Shown in pieces: positions 28,324 through 37,123 of a DNA stretch of 64,000 bases. The position numbers were made by a program, and so were the translations under genes. Position 1 is the stretch's first letter, and every line of letters starts with the position of its first letter. This stretch comes from Pelagibacteraceae bacterium (GTDB taxonomy: Bacteria > Pseudomonadota > Alphaproteobacteria > HIMB59 > GCA-002718135), in the NCBI GenBank assembly GCA_002717485.1, contig PBDW01000024.1, forward strand, positions 1 to 64,000, in the 5' to 3' direction. The notes beneath the pieces are model-generated. The model saw only the letters and a program-made list of their open reading frames with translations, was not told where the DNA came from and did no database searches.

Positions 28324-29381
28324 TGCACATCGGCTCCTACTGCCTCACTAATGTTTCCATATCCATCGGCTTGAAGTAAATATATTAATTCAGAATTAAT
28401 TTTATTAATAGCTTTTGGACCTTCAAAAACTAAACCTGTATATATTTGTATTAAAGATGCTCCAGATTTTATTTTTTCATACGCATCTTTTCCTGTAGTA
28501 ATACCACCTACACCTATAAGAGGTATTCTTCCTCCCGTGTAAATAAACATTTCCTTAAGTAAGTTTGTTGAAGGTAAAAAAATTGGTTTTCCACTCAGAC
28601 CGCCAATTTCATCTTTATGTTTAGAAAATAACGTTTTAGGTCTAGAAATTGAGGTATTACTTATTATAATACCATCAATTCCTTGGGCAAGAGAGGTCAG
28701 CGCTATATCTCTTTTTTGCTGATCATTTAAATCAGGAGCAATTTTTATCAATATTGGTTTAGAGATCTTATTTAAATCATTATTTTTTTTAACAATATTG
28801 ATTAATTCTTCTAAATTTTCACGATGTTGTAATTCCCTCAATTTTGGCGTATTTGGAGAGGATATGTTTATGACCAGGTAGTCAGCGTATGGTCCAAGAT
28901 TATTTATACATTCAATATAATCTTCAAAATCCTTTTTTGTATCATAGTTCTTTCCTATGTTTATTCCCAATATTCCAAAAGGCAAATACGGATTCTGACT
29001 TCTTTTTATTAGTTTTTTTTTCATACTCTGCATACCAAGATTATTAAATCCTAGATGGTTTATAATCGCCTTATCTTGATTTAATCTGAAAACTCTTGGT
29101 TTAGCATTTCCATACTGAGGTTTTGGAGTAACTGTACCAACTTCAACAAATCCAAATCCCAGATCTAATGTTTCATTTATAACTTCTGCATTTTTATCAA
29201 AACCTGCTGCAAGACCTAGAGGATTTTCAAACTCTATATTCCAAATTACCTGATGCAGAACTTGATTATTACGAATTCTGGAGACATTTTTAAACATTCC
29301 AGACTTTAGTGACAATAAGGTTAAAAAATGTGAAAATTCAGGAGGTAAAAACCTTAAAAAAGCAAGAATAATTCTAATCAT
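28320..29381 (-). CDS. pyrD: dihydroorotate dehydrogenase (quinone), class 2
   Basis: Membrane-associated flavoenzyme of pyrimidine synthesis that passes electrons to ubiquinone. 353 aa with the N-terminal helical extension for membrane binding (LRFLPPEFSHFLTLLSLK), FMN-binding NPLGLAAGFDKNAE, catalytic serine region NISSPNTPKLRELQ and C-terminal GVGGITTGKDAYEKI. Overlaps the HAD gene by 4 bp and follows lysS by 5 bp. Confidence 0.97.
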   Translation of the reverse strand: MIRIILAFLRFLPPEFSHFLTLLSLKSGMFKNVSRIRNNQVLHQVIWNIEFENPLGLAAGFDKNAEVINETLDLGFGFVEVGTVTPKPQYGNAKPRVFRLNQDKAIINHLGFNNLGMQSMKKKLIKRSQNPYLPFGILGINIGKNYDTKKDFEDYIECINNLGPYADYLVINISSPNTPKLRELQHRENLEELINIVKKNNDLNKISKPILIKIAPDLNDQQKRDIALTSLAQGIDGIIISNTSISRPKTLFSKHKDEIGGLSGKPIFLPSTNLLKEMFIYTGGRIPLIGVGGITTGKDAYEKIKSGASLIQIYTGLVFEGPKAINKINSELIYLLQADGYGNISEAVGADVQ

Positions 29382-29386
29382 ATCGT

Positions 29387-30994
29387 TTATTTAGACAGAT
29401 CTTCATTTTTAATTGCTCTATCTATTAAGCTTATAGTCTTACCTATTCCATAAAAACTAATAAACGACCCCAATCTCGGTCCTTCATCTTGACCTAATAA
29501 AACTTGATATATTAATTTAAAAAAATCTCTTAAATTCTCAAATTTATTTCTCTTACCGATTTCGTAAAGCTGAGATTGTATTTCTTCTGATTTTGAACTC
29601 TTATTTAAATTTATTAATGTATTTTTTAAATCATAAAATATTTCCATACTATTTTCGTCAATTAATTTATATTTCTTTTTTGGAAGAGATATGTCTTTGT
29701 AGTAATTAATAGCATATTTAACTAATTCATTAATATAAGGATCGTTTTTTTGATTAATGTTTTTATCATATTCTTTGATGAAGTCCCATATCACATCTGA
29801 ATCTGTTGAATTGCATATGCTAACTAAATTTAAAAGTGTATTAAAATTGAAACTATAATCTTTTATTTTTGGAGGATTCCCAGAATGTATATGCCAAACG
29901 GGATTATCACACTTAGATAATGAATTATTTTTATTATATTGTTCTAAAAATTTTTTATAGTCGTCCACATTTTTTGGTATTACATCAAAATGAAGTTTTT
30001 TTGCAGATTTTGGTTTTTGAAACATAAATAGGGAAAGGGATTCGGGAGAAGAATATCTCAACCATTCTTCAATACCTATGCCATTGCCTCTAGATTTCGA
30101 TATTTTTTCCCCATTTTCATCCAGAAACATTTCATAGATTAAATTAATTGGAAAACTTTTTCCTAATGAGTTGCATATCTTTTTTCCTAAATCAACACTA
30201 TCAGTAAGATCTTTACCACACATTTCATAGTCAACTTCTAATGCCATCCATCGCATTGCCCAATCGACTTTCCATTGAAGCTTACAATTGCCATCTAGTA
30301 CTGAAATTTCTTGTAATTTAGTATTATTTGGATCCTTGTAAATCACCGTGTTATTTTTTAGATTATATTCTTCAATCTTAACTTGTAGAACTTTCCCAGT
30401 GTTTGGACATACTGGCAAAAAAGGGCTGTAAGTTTTTTTTCTTTCTTCTCTTAACGTTGGAAGTACTATTGATAGGATATTACTTTGATTTTTTAAAATA
30501 GTCTTTATCATATCGTTAAAAAAACCAGATTTATATAAATCTGTAGAACTAAGAAATTCATAAGAAAATCCAAAATCGTCTAAGAATTTTTTAAGCATAG
30601 AATTGTTGTGCTCACCAAAACTTTTAAATTTTTCAAAAGGATCTGGAATTGATGTTAGTGACTTCCCTAGGTGTTTTTCAAGCATTGATTTATTTGGAAC
30701 ATTATCAGGAACTTTTCTTAACCCATCCATATCGTCAGAAAATATTATAATTTTTGAAGGGCATTGAACTAAAAAATCAAAAGCATTTTTAATCATCGAA
30801 GTTCTAATGACTTCTCCAAAAGTTCCTATATGCGGAAGTCCAGAAGGACCATACCCCGTTTCGAAGATTACAAAATCTTTTTTGGGTTTTTTGAATTCTT
30901 CGAAACCTCCAAAACTATCAATTATTTTTTTTGCTTCTATGAAAGGCCATGATCTTAAATTATCATATTCTTCAATTGAATTAATATTTTTCAT
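29387..30994 (-). CDS. lysS: class I (archaeal-type) lysyl-tRNA synthetase
   Basis: 535 aa class I LysRS charging tRNA-Lys. The HIGH motif appears as GLPHIGTFGEV and KMSKS as EKISKSRGNG, with the usual class I LysRS C-terminal helical domain. This archaeal-type enzyme is the standard LysRS in many alphaproteobacteria and replaces the class II form. Its ATG overlaps the marR stop by 4 bp, so its expression is probably tied to the MarR regulator. Confidence 0.95.
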   Translation of the reverse strand: MKNINSIEEYDNLRSWPFIEAKKIIDSFGGFEEFKKPKKDFVIFETGYGPSGLPHIGTFGEVIRTSMIKNAFDFLVQCPSKIIIFSDDMDGLRKVPDNVPNKSMLEKHLGKSLTSIPDPFEKFKSFGEHNNSMLKKFLDDFGFSYEFLSSTDLYKSGFFNDMIKTILKNQSNILSIVLPTLREERKKTYSPFLPVCPNTGKVLQVKIEEYNLKNNTVIYKDPNNTKLQEISVLDGNCKLQWKVDWAMRWMALEVDYEMCGKDLTDSVDLGKKICNSLGKSFPINLIYEMFLDENGEKISKSRGNGIGIEEWLRYSSPESLSLFMFQKPKSAKKLHFDVIPKNVDDYKKFLEQYNKNNSLSKCDNPVWHIHSGNPPKIKDYSFNFNTLLNLVSICNSTDSDVIWDFIKEYDKNINQKNDPYINELVKYAINYYKDISLPKKKYKLIDENSMEIFYDLKNTLINLNKSSKSEEIQSQLYEIGKRNKFENLRDFFKLIYQVLLGQDEGPRLGSFISFYGIGKTISLIDRAIKNEDLSK

Positions 30995-31446
30995 TTTTCT
31001 GCTTTAACCCTAATTTTTTTTCCTAAAATTAACCTCAATGAATTAGAAAAATTTATTTCTTCCCTGCCTAGTTTCTCAAATAATTTTTTTTCTAATGCCT
31101 GAGTAATAGGCAATATTCTATTTAATAAAGTAATTGCATCAGGCGTCAATTCTAATATTCTCTTTCTATTATCATAGGCAGTTTTTCTTTTTATAAATTT
31201 TTTACTATTAAGAATTTTAAGAACAGTACTAACAACAGAAATATCTACCCCACAAGCTGAAGAAACATCAACTTGCGAAATTTCCTTATTATTTCTACTT
31301 AATTCTAGAATTGTCTCTAAAAGTATAAATTCATTTAATGTTAATGAGAATTTCTTTAACGATGATCTTAAAACATTTTGCCAAAGACTTGAAGTTTTCC
31401 ATAGCATAATGCCAGTTTTTTCAGTTAATTTATGAATTTTTTCCAT
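30991..31446 (-). CDS. MarR-family transcriptional regulator
   Basis: 151 aa winged helix-turn-helix regulator. The recognition-helix region (SQVDVSSACGVDISVVSTVLKIL) and wing (KTAYDNRKRILELTPDAITLL) match the MarR pattern, flanked by dimerisation helices. A pair of identical palindromes lies directly upstream of its start codon, predicting autoregulation. It is translationally coupled to lysS (4-bp overlap). The ligand or signal cannot be inferred. Confidence 0.88.
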   Translation of the reverse strand: MEKIHKLTEKTGIMLWKTSSLWQNVLRSSLKKFSLTLNEFILLETILELSRNNKEISQVDVSSACGVDISVVSTVLKILNSKKFIKRKTAYDNRKRILELTPDAITLLNRILPITQALEKKLFEKLGREEINFSNSLRLILGKKIRVKAEK

Positions 31447-31448
31447 TT

Positions 31449-31476
31449 ATTTGTATACAAATAATTTGTATACAAA
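31449..31476. promoter_or_regulatory. twin palindromic operator upstream of marR-lysS
   Basis: Two perfect copies of the 12-bp palindrome TTTGTATACAAA occur at 31450-31461 and 31465-31476, 15 bp centre to centre, between the end of the ferredoxin gene and the marR ATG at 31446. The first copy extends to 14 bp (ATTTGTATACAAAT). Dyad sites of this size adjacent to a MarR gene are typical autoregulatory operators. I noticed no other exact copy in the window. Confidence 0.7.
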
Positions 31477-31495
31477 CTATTACTTAATTTCAATG

Positions 31496-31810
31496 CTATT
31501 CTGGGGCTAAAGTTAATTTTATTCCATTTAAGTTGTTTTTATACTCTATTTGACAACTCAATCTTGAATTTTTTTTTAAAAAAAAAGTTTGATCAAGCAT
31601 CGATTCTTCATCATCTTCAATAAGATTAAGGGATGTTATCCATTCTTGATCGACATATACATGACAAGTTGCACAAGCAGCGCAGCCACCACATGCGGCT
31701 TCTATTGGTAATCCTGCATCCCTTATTATTTCCATTAGGACATAACCCTCTTCTGCCTCAAGTTCATGAACTTTACCTTCTCTGTCAGTTACGATGATTT
31801 GACCTTTCAT
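31496..31810 (-). CDS. [2Fe-2S] ferredoxin, adrenodoxin type
   Basis: 104 aa electron carrier. The cluster ligands follow the C-x5-C-x2-C...C pattern: EAACGGCAACATCHVYV and a later Cys in RLSCQIEY. Probably partners with the reductase encoded 3 bp upstream and supplies electrons to iron-sulfur assembly or a mono-oxygenase. Vertebrate-type/Isc-like rather than plant-type. Confidence 0.92.
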   Translation of the reverse strand: MKGQIIVTDREGKVHELEAEEGYVLMEIIRDAGLPIEAACGGCAACATCHVYVDQEWITSLNLIEDDEESMLDQTFFLKKNSRLSCQIEYKNNLNGIKLTLAPE

Positions 31811-31813
31811 AGA

Positions 31814-32830
31814 TTAAACACCTAATTTTTTATGAATTTCTTTAGAAGATGTTGTGTATCTAAAAACTAATTTTTTATCAGGGTAGCAATATTTGAAGCA
31901 TTCTCTAGACATTAATGCTGCTTCGTGAAATCCTGATAATATTAATTTTAGTTTTCCTGGATACCAATTTATATCTCCAATAGAGAATATTGACGGAATT
32001 GATGTTTCAAATTTTTCTGTATCAACTTCAATTAAATTGTCCTTTAATTTTAAGTTCCAATTAGCAATAGGACCTAGCTCCATTTTTAATCCAAAAAAAG
32101 GTAAAAGGTAATCAGACTCAATATCAAATTTTTTATTTTCATGAATTATTGTTACTTTGTCAAGTTTTCCATTTTGTCCTGATAACGAATCTATATTACC
32201 GTAATAGAATTTAATTTTATTATTTTTTTCTAATTCAAGTATTTTTTTTACAGAATCTGGTGCTGCTCTAAATTCTTTGCGCCTATGCACAATGCTAACA
32301 TTTGAAATGTTTGATAATTCTATAGCCCAATCAAGAGCAGAATCCCCTCCTCCTGCAATTAAAATATTTTTATTTTTAAATATTTTTTTATCTCGCACAG
32401 AATAAAATACACTTATGTTTTCATATTTTTCTATATTTTTTAATGGAAGTTTACGGGGAACAAAACTACCAGCACCTGCTGCAATGACAATACATTTTGC
32501 TATAATTTCTTCCCCTGTGCTAGTTGTTATAATCCATTCGTTGTTTTTATTTCTTTCTAATTTTTCTGCCTGCTGTTTTAAATGAATGGTTGGATTAAAT
32601 GCTTTACATTGATTGTATAAGTCATCAACCAACTCTTGAGCTGATATTTTTAATCTTGATGGTATATCATATATTGGTTTTTCTGGATAAAGTTCAGAAC
32701 ATTGTCCGCCAATTTTATCAAGATTATCTATAAGGTGTGTGTTCATATTTAAAAGCCCAAGTTCAAAGACTGCAAATAATCCTACAGGTCCGGCTCCGAT
32801 AATAACTACGTCAGTTTTTTGTATTTGCAT
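31814..32830 (-). CDS. ferredoxin-NADP reductase, thioredoxin-reductase-like type
   Basis: 338 aa FAD/NADPH flavoenzyme without the CxxC redox pair of thioredoxin reductase, as in the TrxR-like FNR group. FAD-binding VVIIGAGPVGLFAVFELG is at the N-terminus, the NADPH motif is NILIAGGGDSALDWAIEL, and the C-terminal FAD segment is FSIGDINWYPGKLKLI. Forms a likely two-gene unit with the downstream ferredoxin. Confidence 0.92.
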   Translation of the reverse strand: MQIQKTDVVIIGAGPVGLFAVFELGLLNMNTHLIDNLDKIGGQCSELYPEKPIYDIPSRLKISAQELVDDLYNQCKAFNPTIHLKQQAEKLERNKNNEWIITTSTGEEIIAKCIVIAAGAGSFVPRKLPLKNIEKYENISVFYSVRDKKIFKNKNILIAGGGDSALDWAIELSNISNVSIVHRRKEFRAAPDSVKKILELEKNNKIKFYYGNIDSLSGQNGKLDKVTIIHENKKFDIESDYLLPFFGLKMELGPIANWNLKLKDNLIEVDTEKFETSIPSIFSIGDINWYPGKLKLILSGFHEAALMSRECFKYCYPDKKLVFRYTTSSKEIHKKLGV

Positions 32831-32883
32831 AAATTTAGGTTCTTTTTTTTCTCAATATAGTTATATAATAAAATATAATCAAG

Positions 32884-33924
32884 ATGATCAAACCTCAAGA
32901 AAACAAAAATAACACATTAGTTGGCTTATGGCTTGCCCTTTTGTCCTTAATGGTATTTTTAATCATAATTATTGGAGGTTTAACAAGGTTAACCGACTCA
33001 GGTCTTTCAATGGTTGACTGGAGGCCTATTTTAGGATTCTTGCCCCCATTGTCCAATAATGACTGGATGATTGAATTTGAAAAATACAAACGAAGCCCTG
33101 AGTACCTGATTGTTAACTATAGTATGCAAATAGAAGAATTTAAATATATTTTTTATTGGGAATATTTTCATCGCTTATTTGCGAGATTAATTGGTTTTGT
33201 TTTTTTGTTTCCTCTGATTTATTTTATTATAAAAAGATACATATCAAAAACTACATTTTTAAAACTATTAATTGTTTTTTTATTTGGTTTAATACAAGCA
33301 GTTGTAGGTTGGTGGATGGTTAAAAGTGGTCTTGTAGATGACCCTTATGTAAGCCAATATCGTTTATCATTCCATTTAACAATAGCCATAATAATTTTAA
33401 GTATTCTAGTTTGGATGACGTTAGAGAATTTACTTCCAGGCAATAAAGACGGTAATTTAAAAAAATACAAATATTTAAAAATTATATCTTTAATTTTATG
33501 TTTATTAACAATAATATCAGGAAGCTTTGTTTCCGGAACAGATGCTGGTAAATCTTTTAACACCTTTCCTCTAATGGATGGAAAATTTATACCCGAGGGT
33601 TATCTTATTGGAGAAAGTTTAATATTAAATTTTTTTGAAAATACTATTGCTATTCAGTTTAATCACAGATGGTTAGCGGTGTTCACTTTTTTTTGGATTG
33701 TTATTATTAGCATATATATTTCTTTAAACAATAAAAGTTAGAAGATAAGAATTTCCTGCTATGTTGCAATTATTTTATCTAGCTTACAAATACTGGTAGG
33801 AATTTTAACTCTAATAAATAACGTACCAATATATCTGGCAAGTATTCATCAAGCAAATGCTACTTTATTATATATTTCTATTCTTTTTAGTATATTTACA
33901 TTGTCATATGATTTTAAAAAATAA
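32884..33924 (+). pseudogene. ctaA: heme A synthase (COX15/CtaA) interrupted by an in-frame TAG
   Basis: Converts heme O to heme A for aa3-type cytochrome oxidase. The track shows 285 aa ending at the TAG at 33739-33741. The same frame continues without another stop to the TAA at 33922 and encodes the missing last two helices (ILSSLQILVGILTLINNV, IYLASIHQANATLLY), for 346 residues in all, a normal CtaA length. Conserved histidines lie in EYFHRLFARL, LSFHLTIA and FNHRWLAV; the fourth, in SIHQAN, is beyond the TAG. The TAG falls in a loop between helices. Nonsense mutation, sequence error or readthrough are the options. The next gene starts right after the TAA. Confidence 0.9.
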
Positions 33925-34602
33925 ATGAAATATCTAATAGCAATTCTTTTTTTTATTTGTTTTTCCCAAGCTACAGCAGAAACAATTAAGATTCCTAAGA
34001 ATAATAAAATTTTATTTGATATAATCCGAAAAAATAAAACAATTGGCTCGCACATAATTAATTTTAAAAAAGAAAATGGAATATTAAATGTGGATATTAA
34101 AGTTGATATTAAAGTTAAGCTTGGTTTTATTACTCTATATAAATACAGTCATGAGAACAACGAAAATTGGGAAAAATCTGAACTTATAAGTATTTCAACA
34201 AAATCATTAACTAATTCAAAGAAAAAATACATTGTAAATGGGGAACAAAAAAATGACAAATTTGAATTTTACGGAATTGACGGACGTAATATTGTAGAAA
34301 GAAATATTGTTCCTATAAGTTATTGGAATGTTAACTTACTAAAAAGAAAAAATTTTTTGGATACTCAAAAGGGGATAATAAGAGAGTTCACTTTAAGTCA
34401 ATTAGATAGTGAAAAAATAATTTTCGATAATAATGAAGTTGAATGTATAAAGTATGAAATAAAAATTATTACCAAACATAGTAGTGATGAAAAACCATTT
34501 CCTATTATATACGTATGGTATGATAATAATGGCGAATTAATGAAACTATTTTTTAACAGTCCAGAGGATAATTCTAAAATAGATTATGTTAGGATAAAAT
34601 AA
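33925..34602 (+). CDS. uncharacterised secreted protein (DUF6134/DUF3108-like)
   Basis: 225 aa with a clear signal peptide (KYLIAILFFICFSQATA^ET) and a strand-rich mature part, for example IIRKNKTIGSHIINFKKENG and FPIIYVWYDNNGELMKLFF. The pattern resembles periplasmic DUF3108/DUF6134-type beta proteins, an assignment I hold only moderately. The ATG follows the ctaA TAA with no gap, and its own TAA overlaps the ATG of the SDR gene (TAATG), so it sits in a tightly coupled set. Confidence 0.7.
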   Translation: MKYLIAILFFICFSQATAETIKIPKNNKILFDIIRKNKTIGSHIINFKKENGILNVDIKVDIKVKLGFITLYKYSHENNENWEKSELISISTKSLTNSKKKYIVNGEQKNDKFEFYGIDGRNIVERNIVPISYWNVNLLKRKNFLDTQKGIIREFTLSQLDSEKIIFDNNEVECIKYEIKIITKHSSDEKPFPIIYVWYDNNGELMKLFFNSPEDNSKIDYVRIK

Positions 34603-35369
34603 TGGATAAGAAAAAAATTATCTGGATCGCCGGAGGTTCGACCGGTATAGGAAGAGCTACTGCTATTGAATTCATTAAAAATGGATGGACAGTCATAATT
34701 AATGCCCGCAATAAAGATAATCTTAGAATATTAAAAGATCATACATTAAAATTAAATCTTGAAGGTGTTCTTTATACATTCGAATGCGACAATAGAGAAA
34801 AAAATGATTTGGCAAGAATGATATCTAATATAGAAGAATCAATAGGAGCGATAGATATTGCTATGCTGAATGCAGGAACAACGCATCCGTATTCTGATGA
34901 TTTTAATCTTGAATATTATAATCACGTTGTGAAAACTAATATTTTATCAACTTTAAACTGCATAGATGCGGTTTATCCTTTTTTTAAAAATCGAAAGAGT
35001 GGACATATATCAATTGTTTCCTCTATGGTCGGATTTAGAGGATTGCCCAGAGGATCAGCTTATACTATGACTAAAGCAGCATTAATTAATCTTGCAGAAT
35101 CATTGAACTTTGATTTAAAAAAAATAGGCATCCGCGTTTCGCTGATTAATCCAGGATTTATTAAAACACCTCTAACTGATAAAAATACATTTCCGATGCC
35201 ATTTTTAAAATCTCCTGAATATGCTGCAGAAAAAATATATAATGGCCTTATAAAATCAAAAAAATTTGAAATTATTTTTCCGTATTCATGGTTTATAATA
35301 ATGAAAACACTAAGAATACTTCCTTATAGAATTTATTTTTATATAGTAAAAAAGTTTACAGGACTTTAA
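34602..35369 (+). CDS. short-chain dehydrogenase/reductase
   Basis: 255 aa classical SDR. Cofactor motif GGSTGIGRA at the N-terminus, NAG at about residue 90, catalytic Ser in VSSMVGFRG and YxxxK in AYTMTKAAL. The C-terminal end carries an amphipathic or hydrophobic stretch (YSWFIIMKTLRILPYRIYFYIV) that could contact membrane, as in several sterol or lipid SDRs. Substrate unknown. Confidence 0.88.
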   Translation: MDKKKIIWIAGGSTGIGRATAIEFIKNGWTVIINARNKDNLRILKDHTLKLNLEGVLYTFECDNREKNDLARMISNIEESIGAIDIAMLNAGTTHPYSDDFNLEYYNHVVKTNILSTLNCIDAVYPFFKNRKSGHISIVSSMVGFRGLPRGSAYTMTKAALINLAESLNFDLKKIGIRVSLINPGFIKTPLTDKNTFPMPFLKSPEYAAEKIYNGLIKSKKFEIIFPYSWFIIMKTLRILPYRIYFYIVKKFTGL

Positions 35370-35427
35370 TTGGTAAATTTTTGATTGTACTAGTTACTTA
35401 AACTGCTTTATTCTAGTATCATAAAAT

Positions 35428-35628
35428 ATGGAACAAAATGAAAACCTAAAAAATATTCTTAATCATTTTGAGGAAGAACATCGCGATTTAGATGAAATTA
35501 TTCATCAAATGTACGCAAACAAAACAATTAATTTAATGCAAATTAAAAGACTTAAAAAGAGAAAATTATTATTAAGAGATAAAATTATTAAACTAAAAAA
35601 TCAAATAGAACCAGATATTATAGCATAA
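35428..35628 (+). CDS. YdcH family protein (DUF465)
   Basis: 66 aa, predicted almost wholly helical coiled-coil. The DUF465 signature is visible: FEEEHRDLDEIIHQM followed by LKKRKLLLRDKIIKLK. These small proteins are widespread in alphaproteobacteria and of unknown function. Preceded by about 58 bp of noncoding sequence after the SDR gene. Confidence 0.88.
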   Translation: MEQNENLKNILNHFEEEHRDLDEIIHQMYANKTINLMQIKRLKKRKLLLRDKIIKLKNQIEPDIIA

Positions 35629-35664
35629 TAGATCACAATATTAGTTAAGTTATTAATTTTATAA

Positions 35665-36267
35665 TTACCTAAAGATTGCAGTTAAAGTTTTTTTTATTTT
35701 TGGAAAAATTGAAGTATTCTTAATTTGCTTTAATAGAAATTTTTCAGTTTTTTCTATACTTTTGCTTTCATCATTTAACCAATAAATTATTGTCGAACTA
35801 TATATTTTGGACAAAATTAGTCTTTTTGTATAATAATTAAAGTCTGTAGATCTATCACCTGCTATGTACCAGATATTATCCACTGTAGCATAAAGTGTTC
35901 TTATCCCTAGTAAAAAATTTTGAGGTCTAGCCAATACTCCAAGAGTTCTTCTGACTAACTCTTTATCTTTGGAGTTTATTTGTAAGCGAAGTCTAATTAT
36001 TTCAAATATCTTTTTATGAGTTGTCAATTTATGCAAGTTCTCATTTTTTTTTAATATTTTGATCATTAAATCTTCTGATTCTTGTATATAAAATTTTAAA
36101 AGATCAATATATCCTTCTGGAAAAAGAACTTTGATTTCATATTCTTTAGAATTTAATTCTTCAGCAATCTCTTTAAATATATGATCACTCCAACCTTCAA
36201 CCATAATATGTTTTTTTGATAATTCTAGAATTTGAAATCTTTTTTTTTGTAGACTATTTTGATTCAT
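35665..36267 (-). CDS. COQ9 family ubiquinone biosynthesis protein
   Basis: 200 aa. The N-terminal TetR-like helical part is followed by the conserved COQ9 segment LYATVDNIWYIAGDRSTDFNYYTKR and a C-terminal amphipathic helix expected to touch membrane. COQ9 binds lipids and helps deliver quinone intermediates to the hydroxylase COQ7 or its bacterial equivalent. Its start overlaps the def gene by 14 bp. Confidence 0.9.
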   Translation of the reverse strand: MNQNSLQKKRFQILELSKKHIMVEGWSDHIFKEIAEELNSKEYEIKVLFPEGYIDLLKFYIQESEDLMIKILKKNENLHKLTTHKKIFEIIRLRLQINSKDKELVRRTLGVLARPQNFLLGIRTLYATVDNIWYIAGDRSTDFNYYTKRLILSKIYSSTIIYWLNDESKSIEKTEKFLLKQIKNTSIFPKIKKTLTAIFR

Positions 36268-36793
36268 TTTCTTTTATTACATTTTTTTTTATTTCATCAG
36301 CAAAACCAAAATCTTCAGGACTTGTTAATTTGGAAGTAAAAAGTATTCCATCTAAATGATCGCATTCGTGTTGAATTACACGTGCCTCTAATCCATCTGC
36401 GTCCTTTTTTATTATTTTTCCATTTAGATCATAACCTTTATAAGTAATTTTTTTATATCTTCTTACCTTTCCAAGCATACCAGGAATTGATAGGCACCCC
36501 TCCCAATCATCTTCATAATCTTCACTAATTTTTTTATATGATGGATTAATTAAAGAAATAATTTTTTGGCCTTCATCATTTATTTGATTATTATCTTCAA
36601 AGGAACGGAATATAATTACCCTTTTGCTTAGATGCACCTGAGGAGCTGCCAAACCCAAGCCGTCCGCATCTAATAATGTTTCTGCCATATTTAATATTAA
36701 ATTTTTTAAATCATTTTTTGATATTTTTACTACAGGGCTTGCTTTGGCAAATAAAACGGGATGGCCAATTTTAGCTATTTTTAATATAGACAT
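36254..36793 (-). CDS. def: peptide deformylase
   Basis: Removes the formyl group from nascent N-terminal Met. 179 aa with the three family motifs: GLGLAAPQ, EGCLSIPG and QHECDHLDG (HExxH zinc site). Ends inside the start of the COQ9 gene. Housekeeping enzyme, class I. Confidence 0.97.
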   Translation of the reverse strand: MSILKIAKIGHPVLFAKASPVVKISKNDLKNLILNMAETLLDADGLGLAAPQVHLSKRVIIFRSFEDNNQINDEGQKIISLINPSYKKISEDYEDDWEGCLSIPGMLGKVRRYKKITYKGYDLNGKIIKKDADGLEARVIQHECDHLDGILFTSKLTSPEDFGFADEIKKNVIKENESK

Positions 36794-36920
36794 AATTAAT
36801 ACTAATATAGATGGATTTTTAAGGATTCAATTTTAAAATACTTATTTTTTAATTATTTATCAAAGATATTTGCATATTTCATTGACCTGTGTTAATTAAC
36901 GCAACCTCAATGGAGATAAA

Positions 36921-37121
36921 TTGGTTTTAGAAGTAACAGTAAAAGATAATAATTTAGAACAAGCGCTACGCAATCTTAAGAAAAAGATGCAAAGAGAAGG
37001 GCTTTATAGGGAGATGAAGCTTAGAAAATATTATGAAAAGCCTTCATTAAAAAGAGCGAGAGAGAAAACCGAATCAATTAGAAGATATAGAAAACTTCAA
37101 AGAAAGAATTCGGATATATAA
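36921..37121 (+). CDS. rpsU: 30S ribosomal protein bS21, TTG start
   Basis: 66 aa, highly basic. The family pattern [21 protein letters not shown] is intact. The only start compatible with the conserved N-terminus (VLEVTVKDN) is the TTG at 36921, preceded by GGAG at about 7 bp spacing. The gene ends 2 bp from the convergent pntB stop. The 127-bp region upstream is the longest regulatory space nearby. Confidence 0.94.
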   Translation: MVLEVTVKDNNLEQALRNLKKKMQREGLYREMKLRKYYEKPSLKRAREKTESIRRYRKLQRKNSDI

Positions 37122-37123
37122 CT

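Noticed and set aside
32884-33741. General UAG recoding as the explanation for the ctaA stop
   Set aside because: RF1 is present and intact genes such as secA and the M23 peptidase end in TAG, so UAG works as a stop here.
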